Below are positions 16,017 through 28,130 of a stretch of DNA of 64,000 nucleotides, one piece after another. The DNA comes from Odiellus spinosus (taxonomy: Eukaryota; Arthropoda; Arachnida; Opiliones; Phalangiidae). The stretch lies in contig OY987232.1 in NCBI GenBank assembly GCA_963920705.1, positions 6,488,200 to 6,552,199 of the forward strand, written 5' to 3'. The notes beneath the pieces are model-generated. The model was given only the letters and a program-made list of their open reading frames with translations, ran no database searches and was not told the origin of the DNA. Each line of letters begins with the position of its first letter. Position 1 is the first letter of the stretch. A program made the translations under genes and the position numbers.

Positions 16017-16691
16017 GTCCACTACTAATTCCCTTTCATTAATTACATATTTTATATATACACAACTTAAAAAACTTTAACAATCTAATCATTTAAAAAA
16101 TTCTAATCATTTAAAAAAATTCTAATCATTTAAAAAAATTTTTATCATTTAAATCCCTGTCCATCTACCCTTAATGCAAACCGGTTCGAAAACCTCCTCT
16201 TATCTAATTCTATCTAATTTTCCCCCTCCGTCCCTCCCTCTCTTCCAGCAACCTTTAATTTTTAACCCTTCCTCTAAATTCATATTTCCCTTTTTTTCTA
16301 TTATTAAGCTTTCTCCTATTTTTCTTTTCCAGTAATCTTTCTCCATATATATACGAGAAAAGAAAAATAGGAGAAAGCTTAATAATAGAAAAAAAGGGAA
16401 ATATGAAATTAGAGGAAGGGTTAAAAATTAAAGGCTGCTGGAAGAGAGGGAGGGAGGGAGGTGGGGAAAATTAGATAGAATTAGATAAGAGGAGGTTTTG
16501 GAACCGGTTTGCATTAAGGATAGATGGACAGGGATTTAAATGATAAAAATTTTTTTAAATGATTAGAATTTTTTTAAATGATTAGAATTTTTTTAAATGA
16601 TTAGAATTTTTTTAAATGATTAGATTGTTAAAGTTTTTAAAGTTGTGTATATATAAAATATGTAATTAATGAAAGGGAATTAGAAGTGGAC

Positions 16692-16724
16692 CTGATGATG
16701 GAGTAATAGCTCCGAATCGTTGTC
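16692..16724 (+). ncRNA. Mutated hammerhead-like motif in the opposite arm
   Basis: The same motif on the plus strand of the right arm, but the invariant GAAA is GAAT, which should abolish cleavage. Confidence 0.45.
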
Positions 16725-16965
16725 TTAGTCAATAAAATTATTGATAAATAAAACTGCAGTGACTCCTTGTGAAAAATATTTCCCTTACTATTCTTTGTTT
16801 ATCCCTGACCTGTGGCAACCCTGGGTTAAGTTCGGTAAGTTTACAGGTTAAATTAAGTTAGGTTAAGTTATGTTCACTTACATGGGGTATCTATAAACTT
16901 TTGAATTCAAAAAAAAACCTTTCATATTAAGTTTTTACTTTGGTTTGATTTCAAAATGCTTTTAA

Positions 16966-17843
16966 AAGGGGAAAGCAACCTATCAACATGTTATTTTTAT
17001 CGATTCCTTATCGTTTAAATAGCCCTTATCCATTAAATAGCCCTTATCCATTAAATAGGCCTTATCCATTAATAAAAATTACAAACGAATATTGAATTGA
17101 AATATGGAGCAAAAAATTGTACACATTTTGAACTTATTTTCGGAATCATCGGATGCCAAAAAAGTATTCGAGAATCGTTTTCAGAATTTGAGACTCGTTT
17201 TTGGTGTTTCAATTAAATTCTAAAGTTTGAAAAAAAAATTTTAATTATTGTAAATATAAATTGGGCCAAAACAAATTATTTCAGCCTTAAATTGCGCTTG
17301 TAATTATCTTATATTAAAAGAATAGGCCGGCATTTGACGCCTAAGGTCTTGGCTTCAAACGCCGGCCTATTTTTAAATGACACGTCATTACAAGCGCAGT
17401 TTAGGGCTGAACTACTAGGATTGGTCCGTAATTTTATTTACTAAAACTCAAATTTTACCAAACTTAAATGCCAAAAACGTCTCCAAAAGTTCTTAAAAAG
17501 ATTCTTGAATTCTTTTTGGCATGTTGATTTCCTTTAAACTAGAAATTAATTAAAAACTTACCATGAAAATAGGCTTAGAGGGATTCATGGAGGACCTGAA
17601 CTCTACTCTTATAAGGGATAGTGACCAATCGATTGTCATTTGAAGTCTCGTGGAGATCTCTTTTTAACGATGAGCTCATTGGTGGCTAGCATTTATACGC
17701 GAGTAACTTAGGGTATTGATGAATTTATTTAAAAAAAATTCTAGTTTAATATTTGTTTGAATTGTTTTTTTCTGATGGATTACAAATATTTAAACGATAA
17801 GCAATCCATTAAAAATCACTTGTTGTTAGGTTGCATTCTCCCT
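16966..17843. mobile_element. piggyBac-like MITE
   Basis: The left end AAGGGGAAAGCAACC follows TTAA; the right end is GGTTGCATTCTCCCT followed by TTAG, a one-base decay of TTAA. Subterminal sequence (ATTTTTATCGATTCCTTATC on the left, its relative AATCACTTG on the right) matches the members at 21690-22119 and 59488. No transposase. Confidence 0.6.
17281..17411. mobile_element. Palindromic MITE
   Basis: The arms TTCAGCCTTAAATTGCGC and GCGCAGTTTAGGGCTGAA enclose a second inverted pair, AATAGGCCGGC and GCCGGCCTATT. About 131 bp, inside the piggyBac-like MITE. Confidence 0.75.
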
Positions 17844-18103
17844 TTAGGAGGTGTTTTATTTTTAGTATATAAATGGGGCGGTTTTTAGCCAAAGGTGTAG
17901 CTATTACTATGTCAGAAGTCAGATGTCCCCAGAAATGACGAAAAACGTCATCGAGTAGAGAAATGAGAAATCGCGTAGGTTTAAACCACAAATAATGCAA
18001 ATAGCTTTAAATTATATGTTAATTACGTTAATAAAATTAAGCAAAGTAATGAAAGTCCTTCGTATACTCATTTGCTATCCATCCAACCAATTACATTTTT
18101 TTC

Positions 18104-18189
18104 GGCCCCGCCAGGAATCGAACCTGGGTTAATATAATTTATAATAGTGATATATATATATGACGGTTTTAACCGCTCGGCCACGGCAC
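18104..18189 (-). pseudogene. Degenerate serine-type tRNA or tRNA-derived SINE
   Basis: Read on the minus strand it has TGGCCGAGCGGTTAAAACCG (A box and D arm as in tRNA-Ser) and GGTTCGATTCC (B box and T arm, CCAGG/CCTGG stem). The anticodon arm and variable region are replaced by AT-repeat sequence, and acceptor pairing is partial. An intact internal promoter but no anticodon suggests a pseudogene. Confidence 0.5.
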
Positions 18190-18334
18190 TATGCCTCAAT
18201 ATAGCCAGAACTTCTATATATATTAAATATTTTTAAAACCAAGAAACAAGAAGATACATATGACTAAGCCAAGCAATTCCTAAAAAACTTTAAAAACATG
18301 GAGGATGCCAAACATAAAAAAAAACATGGAGGAA

Positions 18335-18535
18335 AAAAAAGTTTCATTTGAAAAACGAAAAAGTTTCATTTGAAAAACGAAAAAGTTTCATTTGAAAAAC
18401 GAAAAAGTTTCATTTGAAAAATGAAAAAGTTTCATTTGAAAAATGAAAAAGTTTCATTTGAAAAATGAAAAAATTTCATTTCAAAAATGAAAAAACATTA
18501 TTTGAAAAATTAAAAAGTTTCAATTGAAAAATGAC
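18335..18535 (+). repeat. 22-bp minisatellite AAAAGTTTCATTTGAAAAA
   Basis: About nine copies, decaying towards the 3' end, immediately before the CACTA element. Non-coding. Confidence 0.85.
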
Positions 18536-18639
18536 AAGTTGGAAAACCAAAACAGTACCTCCCCGACACCCACGTGCACAGTTAAAAATAATGGTTAAAT
18601 TTTAAACCCTTAAGGGATATACCAGTTTTGTCAGAAATT

Positions 18640-19620
18640 CGCACCCCAAACGGTTTAAATCAGGACCATTATTTTAAAAATGGTTGAAATCCAAACCGTA
18701 TTAAAATCCATTTAGGTCTCAATTCTCACCCCAAACGGTTCAGATAAGGACCATTATTATATTAATGGTTGAAATCCAAGCCCTATTTTTACCCAATTAG
18801 GTCGAAATTCTCACCCCAAACGGTTTAGATAACGACCATTGTTATTCTAATGGTTGACATCAAAACCCTATTTTTACCCAATTAGGTCGAAATTCTCACC
18901 CCAAACGGTTTAGATAACGACCATTGTTATATTAATGGTTGAAATCCAAACCCTATTTTTACCCAATTAGGTCGAAATTCTCACCCCAAACGGTTTAGAT
19001 AACGACCATTGATATATTAATGGTTGAAATCCAAACCCTATTTTTACCCAATTAGGTCGAAATTCTCACCCCAAACGGTTTAGATAACGACCATTGTTAT
19101 ATTAATGGTTGAAATCCAAACCCTATTTTTACCCAATTAGGTCGAAATTCTCACCCCAAACGGTTTAGATAACGACCATTGCAATATTAATGGTTGAAAT
19201 CCAAACCCTATTTTTACCCAATTAGGTCGAAATTCTCACCCCAAACGGTTTAGATAACGACCATTGATATATTAATGGTTGAAATCCAAACCCTATTTTT
19301 ACCCAATTTGGTCGAAATTCTCACCCCAAACGGTTTAGATAAGGGCCTTTATTATATTAATGGTTGAAATCCAAAAACTATTTTTACCCAATTAGGTCGA
19401 AATTCTCACCCCAAACGGTTTAGATAAGGGCCTTTATTATATTAGTGGTTGAAATCCAAACCCTATTTTTACCCAATAAGGTCGAAATTCTCACCCCAAA
19501 CGGTTTAGATAAGGGCCTTTATTATATTAATGGTTGAAATCTAAACCCTATTTTTACCCACTTCGGTCGAAATTCTCACCCCTAACGGTTTAGATTAGGA
19601 CCATTATTAAATTATAAATG
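18640..19620 (+). repeat. Subterminal 85-bp repeats of the CACTA element, about 12 copies
   Basis: Each unit has CACCCCAAACGGTTTAGAT, a CCATTnTTATATTAATGG palindrome and CCCTATTTTTACCCAATTAG. The palindrome resembles the terminal AATAATGGTTAAA, so the end motif itself seems to be iterated. In plant En/Spm such motifs bind the accessory protein; here that is inference. Confidence 0.9.
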
Positions 19621-19675
19621 ACAGTAAAATGATTAAAACTCTTTGTTTGGTATTTAAGAGCTATTTCATAAATGC

Positions 19676-19802
19676 AAAAAAATTGCGTCAAACGCAAAAA
19701 TTGAACAGTCAAAGGCAGCACGTGGATCGCAACTTAAATTAGTTGCGATTCGCGCGCTGCCTTTGACTGTTCAATTTTTGCGTTTGACGCAATGTTATTG
19801 AG
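19676..19802. mobile_element. Palindromic MITE in the 3' flank of the CACTA minus gene
   Basis: The arm ATTGCGTCAAACGCAAAAAT and its continuation TTGAACAGTCAAAGGCAGC recur inverted up to 19800, with an AT-rich centre. A fragment of the same family (TTGAACAGTCAAAG) appears near 29845. Confidence 0.75.
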
Positions 19803-19853
19803 TTTATGAAATTGCGTCTTTAAACCGCCTAAACATGCGAAATAAGAAGAGTG

Positions 19854-22800
19854 TCAATAAAATCCAAATACCCAAATTTCTTTAATTAAAGTTTCAATTT
19901 TGTTATTAGTTTCTTTACAATGATTGTGCATTTTGTGTATGTCAAGCCCAATAAACCAGTTTCGATAAAACAAAGTTTTAAATGATACAGAAGAATACTG
20001 TACATTAAAAATCCAATATAGAGCTATTAAGCTGGTTATGGCTTTAGGTAGGTTTGACTCATCTGCTACTTTAGTTTGGTCAACAAAAATTTGATACTCT
20101 GGAGAGGACAGAATTTTTCGGCCAGAGTAAACTATGACTGGTGTCTTTGGAATACGGGATATGTCCTCCTTTGGGTAAAATAATCTTTCGTGATTTTCGT
20201 TAAGAAGGGATGGTATTAGAAGAATTGATAACGATCTTTTAGCACCTAAGATAAAAGATAATTTTCATTAAGGACTTGAAGTAGTGGTTGTATGTTATTG
20301 AAGTTTATAATATACCTTCCATATCCTCTGGATCTTCTTTTTTGACTCTTTCTAAAATTTCTGATTTTAAGGTTGCTACATTCTTTTTAGCAGTTGTCCA
20401 AATTTTTTCAGAAAATTGTATCAAAGATTCTTCAATTTTTCGTTCAATGTTAATTTTCGTGATTCGTTCAAATTCCAAGAATATCTAAAAAAAAGGATAA
20501 TAAAAAACTGAAATTTAGTAACTAGTAACTTAATTTCTTAGCAATAAGACTTGATTCTATACCTGTCGAATATCGGACAGCGCAGGATACTCCGTCAACA
20601 CTTCAGACACTTTACTTTCCTGTATCACTTTTCTGCGGTCTTCAATAGTCTTATCCATTTTTAAATCGATTAAAACCCAGTCAATGTCAGGATCTTTCAT
20701 TTTTTCTAACATCTGATTTTTATGAGCCGCAATACTTTCTTCATCTTCAAAAGCTTCAAAATTAGGCTTAAAGAAAAAATTTTATTTATCGGTTCCAAAA
20801 TAATATAATAAATTATTTAACTACCTGAACTCTCACAACATTGACAATCGAGTCTTTCCCTGAATTTTTATACGACTCTTTTCCATATTTCTTTTTGTTC
20901 TCTGTGACAATTTCAAAATTTGTCAGATTCTTCCTAAAATGTTTGAATTTTCCAATCAGCTTTTTTTGCCAATGATCCTATAATTGTTTAATTTAAATTA
21001 TTAATATCTCTGAATTATCATCCTTTGAAAAATCCTAAATTCAGTAAGCGATGTGTCGGACCCATCGCTCCTATGTTTTACCTGTCCTTCTCCTGGTTTA
21101 GATTTCAAATGTGGATATTCCATAACTAGTCTTTCAGCAATAATTTTGTGATACGGATACCTTTAAAGCATAAAAACATTAATTAATTTTTGGACCAAAG
21201 CTCTTTTAACTTAATTTACTTACAAACCAAACCTTTTGATGCAATCATTAAATAAAACGCTCAATAACTCTTTGTCCATAGCTTTTCTTCCCATATCATT
21301 TAGACCTTCGTATTGTTCCTTATTTTTAAATATCTCAGGAACATCGGGAAGCGTATATTTCAAAGAGAACTCTGTCCTAGAATACGTTTTTACTGTTTGT
21401 GGTATATTTTCAGCAATCCTTTAGTAAAAGTTAAGAGTTATGCTTTGATTATTTGGTTTTAGACTAATATAATGTTTAAGTGAGAATGCAGCCTAACAAC
21501 GAGTGATTTTTTTATTTATTCCTTATCACTTGTTATTAGGTTGCATTATCCCTTTAATAAGTTATTATTATTACTCAATATTAATGAGTTATTATTATGA
21601 TTTTTTAATAATAAAATTTAATTGTAAATAACTTTGATCTATTTTAAATGAGCCAATTCAATAAAGTGATGCATTTTTTCAACTCTTAAAGAGAGAATGC
21701 AAACTCATAACAAGTGATTTTTATCGATTCCTTATCGAATAGGCAGAGTCCACCAATAAAAAGTTTACCAAACAAATATTTCACTAGGAATAAATTTAAA
21801 ACCTACCCGAAAAATTGGCTTAGCGGAAATCAGCTGGATTTCCTGAGTAAGGTCTAGCGGCCAATGAGCTAAGATACGTCGATTAAGCGAGATCTCTATG
21901 ATACGAGCCTTATCGGTGGGTCTTTGCTGATTGGTCACTAGATCTTATATGGATAGTTAAGTTGTTCTCCATGAATCCCACTAAGCCTATTTTCCAGGTA
22001 CGTTTTAAGTTAAGTTTTAGTTTAATATTAGTTTGTAATTTTTTTTTCTAGTGGATTAGGTCTCTTTAAGCAATTATGAATCGATAAAAAATCACTTGCT
22101 ATTAGGTTGCATTCTCCCTTTAATAAAAAAAACATTCTAGCTAGGCTGAATGCAATAAAATGTAAAGTACTATACACTCACCAGGCTGTTAATTTATTAT
22201 CTATGTTTTCAACTTCATTCGTAGCACTATCATTGCTAGCTAATAATTGGTTATCCAATCCACTGCTAACAGAAGTTGTCACGAGTTCAATTTCTTGATC
22301 TGTCTCTGAAAATTTTTGTTTTTTTTCTTGAGGGTTACTGACCTCCATTGAACGTTTGTTCTGAAATTTATTAAAACTTACTCTTAGTGAAAATTACGTA
22401 TAATCAATTCCTCTTTTTACACCTCAAGAATAGTTGTTTTTTTATTCTACTAATTTTAAATTATTTCGAAACTCATGGTAAATCAAAATATATATATTTT
22501 ACCTTCCGAATAAATTTAATTTTAGCTTTGTCTTCAAATATGCTTTTGGGTTCTACGTCAATATATTCTTTAAAATCTTCGTCAAAGACCTGTTTAAAAA
22601 TTGGATATAAATACAGAATCAAGTTCTCAAGGGCACCGTACCAGACTTAATCGAACGTTTGTTTTAAATATAAAGTAACTTTAATAAATATAAAGCGACT
22701 GTTCTTAAAATAAGGCGACCGTAAAGTATAAGGGTCGCCTTATATTAATTACAGTGAACTTATATTAATTACAATGGACTTATATTTAAATCAAACTAAA

Positions 22801-23216
22801 TTCTGAACGGCACCCAATAAACCTCTGTTGAAGATATATATATATATATATATATTAGTAACATAATAAATTGTAATTTCCATTGCGCATTAATGGTTAA
22901 TTCTAAGCTAGATTGTGTTTGATTTTTAATTTAGCAGCTTCGAAACAGACTATCTTTAAGGATTTAATATTGAGAGCATAGAAACGGTCACACTTTGGTT
23001 TATTATGTTACATATGAAATAAATATATGTATAATACAAAAAGATAATGTTAAAAAATAAAAATACCTGATGAACAATATCTGGGCCAGTGAATTCCTTT
23101 AAAGAAATATCGTCTCTCAATTTTTCCAAAAATGTTTCGTAACTATTGTCTTTTACAATAACCTTTCTCCGCCTTTCATCAAAACATAACAATAAAATTA
23201 CGCTTTTATTAGCCAT
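19854..23216 (-). CDS. Second protein of the CACTA-like element (SAMD3-like family), nine exons
   Basis: Exons on the minus strand: 23216-23067, 22589-22503, 22360-22182, 21418-21224, 21160-21082, 20977-20825, 20766-20563, 20484-20316, 20245-19854. They total 1608 nt, 536 codons with stop (535 aa), and phases agree at all eight GT..AG junctions. The N-terminus (residues 1-79) looks PB1/ubiquitin-like, ending VFDEDFKEYIDVEPKSIFED. A mid-region has YPYHKIIAERLVMEYPHLK and the pattern G.G..HW..KLIGKFKHFR. Later come EDRRKVIQESKV..VL.EYPAL and a hydrophobic C-terminus (AITSLIALYWIFNVQYS). I recall this arrangement from uncharacterised fish and invertebrate proteins labelled SAMD3-like. It is intact although its partner is broken. 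Likely an element-encoded accessory factor; activity unknown. Confidence 0.82.
21480..21553. mobile_element. 74-bp piggyBac-like MITE, perfect TTAA flanks
   Basis: GTGAGAATGCAGCC to GGTTGCATTATCCCT with TTAA at 21476-21479 and 21554-21557. It lies in the third intron of the CACTA minus gene. Confidence 0.75.
21690..22119. mobile_element. 430-bp piggyBac-like MITE, TTAA flanks
   Basis: AGAGAGAATGCAAAC to GGTTGCATTCTCCCT with TTAA on both sides (21686-21689, 22120-22123). Same intron as the preceding copy. The interior is an inverted relative of the interior of the 16966 copy. Confidence 0.8.
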
Positions 23217-24068
23217 CTTTATTGCTAATACAGTTTACTTATGCGCGGACTCAGAACGACGAAAGGACAGCGTTTCACTTTCGATCTCAATTTCTCAAAG
23301 AACTAAAAAGACGCTAGTAAACGAAGCGATATATTATAAATTCTAAACCTATGGCGACCATTTCGACTATACATGTATAGTCTTTGGTTCCTAGAAGGCT
23401 AGAAATACAATGGTGGAAATTCCGAGAATTGACCAGGGAAGTTGTCATTAAAGGGAGACTAAAGTAAAAAGTGCGCAATATGACATAAATTCAATTTAAA
23501 GTATTTTGAACCCCCAAAAAATAATGTGAAGTAGTAAATTTCGCCTCCTGAAAGGCAATAACGTGTTATTTAGATACTTCATCACTGTTTAATTATAAAG
23601 GTAAGGCTTTTGATATTTGCTTCAGTCTCCCTTTAGATCATAGGGATGGGACGCGAGTCCACAAAAACGACTCAAGGTCGTTTTCGCGAGAGAGGAAGCG
23701 CTGCAGGTAGTCGGGTTATCCCGAAACCAAATTTCAGAAAACGAAGAGAGAGATAAGACAAACAAAGCGCTATCTCCCACGTGACATATGGAAGCGTTCA
23801 TGATTTCGCTTTGATTTGGCATCACGTGGAAAGCTAGACCACGCATTATCTCTATTATTTATATTCATAGAGCTAAAGGGAGTCAGTATTTGTACGTACT
23901 ACGAACTGTAGTGTGAGGTAAAGCAAGGAGTATATCTATATATGTATACTGAAGGAAAGCTTAGGTAAAGAGGTATCAGGCCGATTTTCGTACTTTATTA
24001 TTGAGGAAAAAAGCTAGTTTCGGATAAAAAAGGAACGCTAATAAATGTAGAGTACCGCGAATATAATT
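23217..24068. promoter_or_regulatory. Shared divergent upstream region of the CACTA gene pair
   Basis: Between the two start codons. It holds a 181-bp TTAA-type MITE (23452-23632) and TATATCTATATATGTATACTG-like sequence near 23930. No firm TATA/initiator pair is visible on either strand. Confidence 0.4.
23452..23632. mobile_element. TTAA-flanked MITE, 181 bp
   Basis: AGGGAGACTAAAG on the left and its near complement CTTCAGTCTCCCT on the right, flanked by TTAA (23448) and TTAG (23633). Terminal sequence differs from the GAATGCAACC family, so this is a separate subfamily. Confidence 0.6.
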
Positions 24069-26503
24069 ATGGCGCCATCGGGATTGTTTAGTTGTGTTAA
24101 GTGTACCTATTACTCAAAAAAATTTAAAACGCTTCTAACTCACATGCAGAACAAGCATTCCCATGATCCGAACTTTAGAGTGGTTTGCGGGCTTGAAAAT
24201 TGCGGTAGGTCTTTTAATGTAATAAAATCCTACCAACGACACGTAAGGTATAAACATAGTGAATTTCTAAACTCTACAACTGTTGATCCTGCCCCGCAAG
24301 AAGAGAATGATATCAATATACAAACAGTAAATGAACCGGAATTGAATAACACCGATGGTGAAACGAGAAACGAAACGCGATTAAAATCTGCAGAGATCCG
24401 TGAGACTCTATTAAAAATAATTCTAAAATATCGCGAAGCTCATCATCTGCCTCGAATCCTTAACAAATGATTTATTAATATTTTGCGAACACATAATATC
24501 AACGAATAAAGAGAATGTGATGGATATAATTCGCTCCAAAAATATAAACATTGAAGAAAATGCATTATTTTCAAAATATACCGAAGTTGGAAGCGCTTTT
24601 CAAAGTTTAAATTCGAATTATAAAATTAACGCTCTTTGTAAATCGGACTACGGCTTAATTGAACCAATTGAGCACACGTTTACCGAATCTTTTACAAAGG
24701 AGAAAAAAGACTATTTTCACTATGTTCCAATAATTAAAGTAATTCAGAAACTATATGCTTCAGATCAACAGTTATTTAAACACGAAGATTTTTTGAAAAT
24801 TCCAAAACAATGTATTGGCCATTTTCTTCAAGGTACTACCGCCAAAATATTGATGGAAAAAAACCCGGTTTATAGCCTAAACACGCTTCAGTTGCAAATT
24901 TACCTAGACGAGTTTGAAATATCAAATCCTCTTGGGTCAAAGCGCGGGAAACACAAAATTTTGGGTTGCTATTTTTCAATTTTAAACTTGCAGCCAAAAT
25001 ACCGATCCAAACTAAGCGATATAAACCTAGTGTTTTTGGCAAAGTCAAAAGACGTTGATAAATATGGCTGGCATGACGTGCTCGAGCCACTTATTTTCGA
25101 TCTAAATTTAATGGCGACAGAGGGAATAACAATTGAAAACCCGGGAATTCATTTGACCGTGACTGTTGCAATATTTTCGGGGGATAACCTTGGACTGCAC
25201 AAAATAGCCGGATTTAACGCGTGCTTTAGTTCTGGTAAAATTTGTAGATTTTGTATGATCTCAAAAAAAAATATTTCAACTCTAATAGAAGAAAATAAGC
25301 TGAGATTAAGAACACTAGACCTCCACCTTTATCATTTGGAAAGCATAGTAAGAGTTCCCATTGATCAATCGATTTATGGCGTTCGGTATGAAAGTGAACT
25401 TATGAAGATATCTGGTTTTGATCTTACTCAACAATTACCACCAGATCCAATGCATGATTTAAAAGAAGGGATTATGCCAAGCATTTTAAAGCGGATACTA
25501 CGTTATATGTTTAATAACACAAATTTAAACCTTGACACTCTCAACGAAATTATAAAAAATTTTAAGTTTGGTAAAACTGAAACCAGTAGACCAGAAATTC
25601 AAATTCGCGCAGCAATAATGGGTGACGGGCATTTAAAAGGGTCCGCGAGTGAGATATTCTGTTTATTTCGGCTTCTTCCTTTCCTGTTTAGCGCGTACTT
25701 ACCAGCGGAAAACGATTTGAATTGGGATGTCTATCTTAAGCTCAGAGAAATTGTGGACTACGTATATGCAAGCCACTTACACATTTCTTTTTTTTTTCAA
25801 AACTTCAAAACTTAATAGAAACATTTTTAGGCTCAGTGGGTCTGGTGTTCAGTAGCGAAATTATGACTCCAAAGTTTCACTATTTAATTCACTACGCTAA
25901 AGAATACCTTAAAAATGGGCCTTTAAAATCAGTTTCTTGTATTCGCTTCGAGAGCAAACACAGTTATTTTAAGAAAATTGCTAGATCTTGTAATAACTCC
26001 ATAAACATTACCAAAACCTTAGCTTCTCGATACCAGTATTTACAGTGTTATAACTCCTTGGATGAACAACCCTTTGGTGTACAAAGTACAACTGCTGGTA
26101 AATTTATCTCAAAAAGTTGCCTACCCCCCCCCCCCAATTAAAAGAAATTCTAGATGATGATTTCCCAGAAATGGTTTATTCTTTCTCAAAGGCGAGTTTC
26201 GATAACGTTTTTTATGCCACAGAATGTTTCATGGTTTACGGAACAGAAAGAAACGCTATTACATCTTTTATAAAAATTAAGTTCATATTTCACATCAACA
26301 TGTCGCTAATTATGGCTGGAAAAAAATACTTGGTTGAAGGATTTTATAAACATATACACGCGTATGCTGTTGTAGAACAGCCACTTGATTGGATATTGAT
26401 TAACGCGGGAAGCGAAAATCAACACGAATTGTTGGATTCATATGTCATTGATCGAAAGACTTATGTGGCATTAAGATCAAAACCAGTAAGTTTTGAGAGC
26501 TAA
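24069..26503 (+). pseudogene. CACTA/TNP2-like transposase with N-terminal C2H2 fingers, three frameshifts
   Basis: The frame from ATG 24069 has two C2H2 fingers (C-x2-C-x12-H-x4-H and C-x4-C-x12-H-x4-H), then a linker. Near 24455-24470 the reading frame moves by one base: the next part continues from TNDLLIFCEH. The core (to 25815) has LDEFEISNPLGSKRGKHKI, GDNLGLHKIAGF, CRFC and PDPMHDLKEGI, the hallmarks I know from animal zinc-finger/MHDLxEG transposases. A second shift lies in a run of ten T (about 25788-25797), after which MTPKFHYLIHY and RFESKHSYFKKIARS follow. A third lies in a run of twelve C (about 26124-26135), leading to the C-terminal part ending at 26503. Two shifts in homopolymers could be assembly errors, so the gene may be intact in vivo. 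Expected role: DDE-type cut-and-paste transposase of the surrounding element. Confidence 0.78.
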
Positions 26504-28130
26504 TTTTATTGTGTTAAAAATTGCTTTTGTAAACTAAACCGATTTCCACGATTAAATGATTAAATCATTTGTACATGTATTATCATAAACTATTTCTCGT
26601 TATATCACTAGACGCTATATCCGTATTACGTTCTGTTTCTTCACCCATAATAGTCAAGTTTGAATGCAATATATAAATTAACTAATTTTAATTATATATT
26701 TGGATCATTATCAATCTTAGATTAATTATTAATGAATAAGATTAAACTCTCAACAAAAATAAAATTCATTCGTTTATGTTTATGAATATTGTCTAATAAT
26801 AATAATAATTAAAAAATATTAAATTATATCAGAACAACTCGGTATAAAGTCATCTAGATAATTAAATTAGTGGTGTTGGCATAATAATAATGAGTAAAAT
26901 AATAAATTATAGTACAAAAAAATATATAACTTATGCTTTTAGTAATAAAGGAATAGAAAGTCTAAATGAAATACTGCAGGCTGAAAAAGACCAAAAACTA
27001 AGATTCCCCAGAATGAAAATGTAAATCTTCTAGAATTAAATTGTAAAGTTTTCAATTTACAAAGACGTTATGACAAAAACGGCGAAATATAGCAATTTAA
27101 AACATACGATTCGACGTCAGCTTAACCACGGACCGTTTATATACCTGACGATAGTTCGCTAGCCTTCTACAGTATATACAAAATATTCTTCTCATGGCAT
27201 TGGGTCAGTAAAATAATAATACAAGGTTGTTCGTTTTAGGTTATCCCCTCCGTCAAAGTTATACCACGTGATCAGCGTAATTTCTGAGTATTTTAGAAAA
27301 TTTTCTCGGGTTTCAATTGTATATATACGCGTCTTTCCACCATAGTTTGAAGCGCGTACAAACTTACGGTATCCTTTACCCTTGAATTGTTTATTTATAG
27401 GGATATTGAGGGCCTCGCTTTACGCGGGTTGGCTATCTTGTTTGGTGACCATTTGCCCGCAGCTGGTTCGCTCTACGTAGTTCACCTTAATTTGGCAGCG
27501 CGTATAAACCATCTCTTTATGTTATCTTTTTGAGATATAGGAAGCGTCACTGAAAGAGGGTCCTCCAACCTCGTGTTGTTACACTAATATACGAGGTTTT
27601 GTCCCCCCCTGTTCAAGACTCCGAATCGAAAATACCTTTTAAACAGTGCCCTCTATAGAGAAAAATATACCTCAAATAAATATAAAATTTACGAAATAAT
27701 ATACACAATAAATAATCCAAAAATATTATATAATGAATTTGAATTTATAACGATTAAGTATGTATGATTATTGCGAAATCGCCACCAATGTTATGAACGA
27801 ATATAGCTAACGTTCATTTCAGTTCGTATTCCCACGAATCCCACCCCATAACACCTCCTATGGTGGCGCCGTCTACTTTGGAAAATTACCATTACTAGTA
27901 ATGGTAGTTAATTATATTACTTAGCAAAATCAAACAAAGTTTAACGGGTAAAAAAATAAGTGATTATTTTTACTTTAACAATATTAAATTTTAATTTTTA
28001 TAAAACATTTTAAATATCTAATCTTGTTAAGTTTGTTAAAATGACCACAAATCATACGGTGTATATATAAACCGTTAGGAGCTAAACTCTTCTAGGGTTC
28101 TGTTTCCGAACCCATAATGGAGCAGTGGAA
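26504..28130. other. AT-rich 3' interior of the CACTA element
   Basis: No gene recognised. AT-rich with short GC-richer islands (27340-27500, 27780-27870). Confidence 0.6.

Larger units (their letters stand above)
15886..16779. mobile_element. Penelope-like terminal unit arranged as a palindrome
   Basis: Flanked by a perfect 13-bp duplication TTCCCTTACTATT (15873-15885 and 16780-16792). The insert consists mainly of two ~415-bp inverted arms (about 15926-16340 and 16350-16779) around a short AT-rich centre, with TTTAAAAAAATTCTAATCA repeats in each arm. Each arm carries a hammerhead-like motif. Inverted terminal units and variable-length target duplications are known of Penelope-like elements; the reverse transcriptase is absent. 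Confidence 0.65.
15409..16823. mobile_element. hAT-like MITE, split by a Penelope-like insertion
   Basis: Begins CAGGGTTGCAACAG and ends CTGTGGCAACCCTG, a hAT-style inverted terminus. The interior repeats TTCCCTGACTTTTCCCTGA many times. The flanking 8 bp (TCATAATA and GGTTAAGT) do not match, so the ends or flanks are altered. An internal copy of the right end plus flank (about 15725-15770) duplicates 16805-16850. The 15886-16779 segment is a later insertion. Confidence 0.65.

Noticed and set aside
18640-19620. CRISPR-like periodic array
   Set aside because: Units are contiguous near-identical repeats with no unique spacers, and the window is eukaryotic; it is a subterminal transposon array.
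25758-25830. A 73-bp intron in the transposase instead of a frameshift in the T run
   Set aside because: GT..TTTTAG borders exist, but reading through with one frame change gives FFQNLIETFLGS, which fits the protein family, whereas splicing would delete it.
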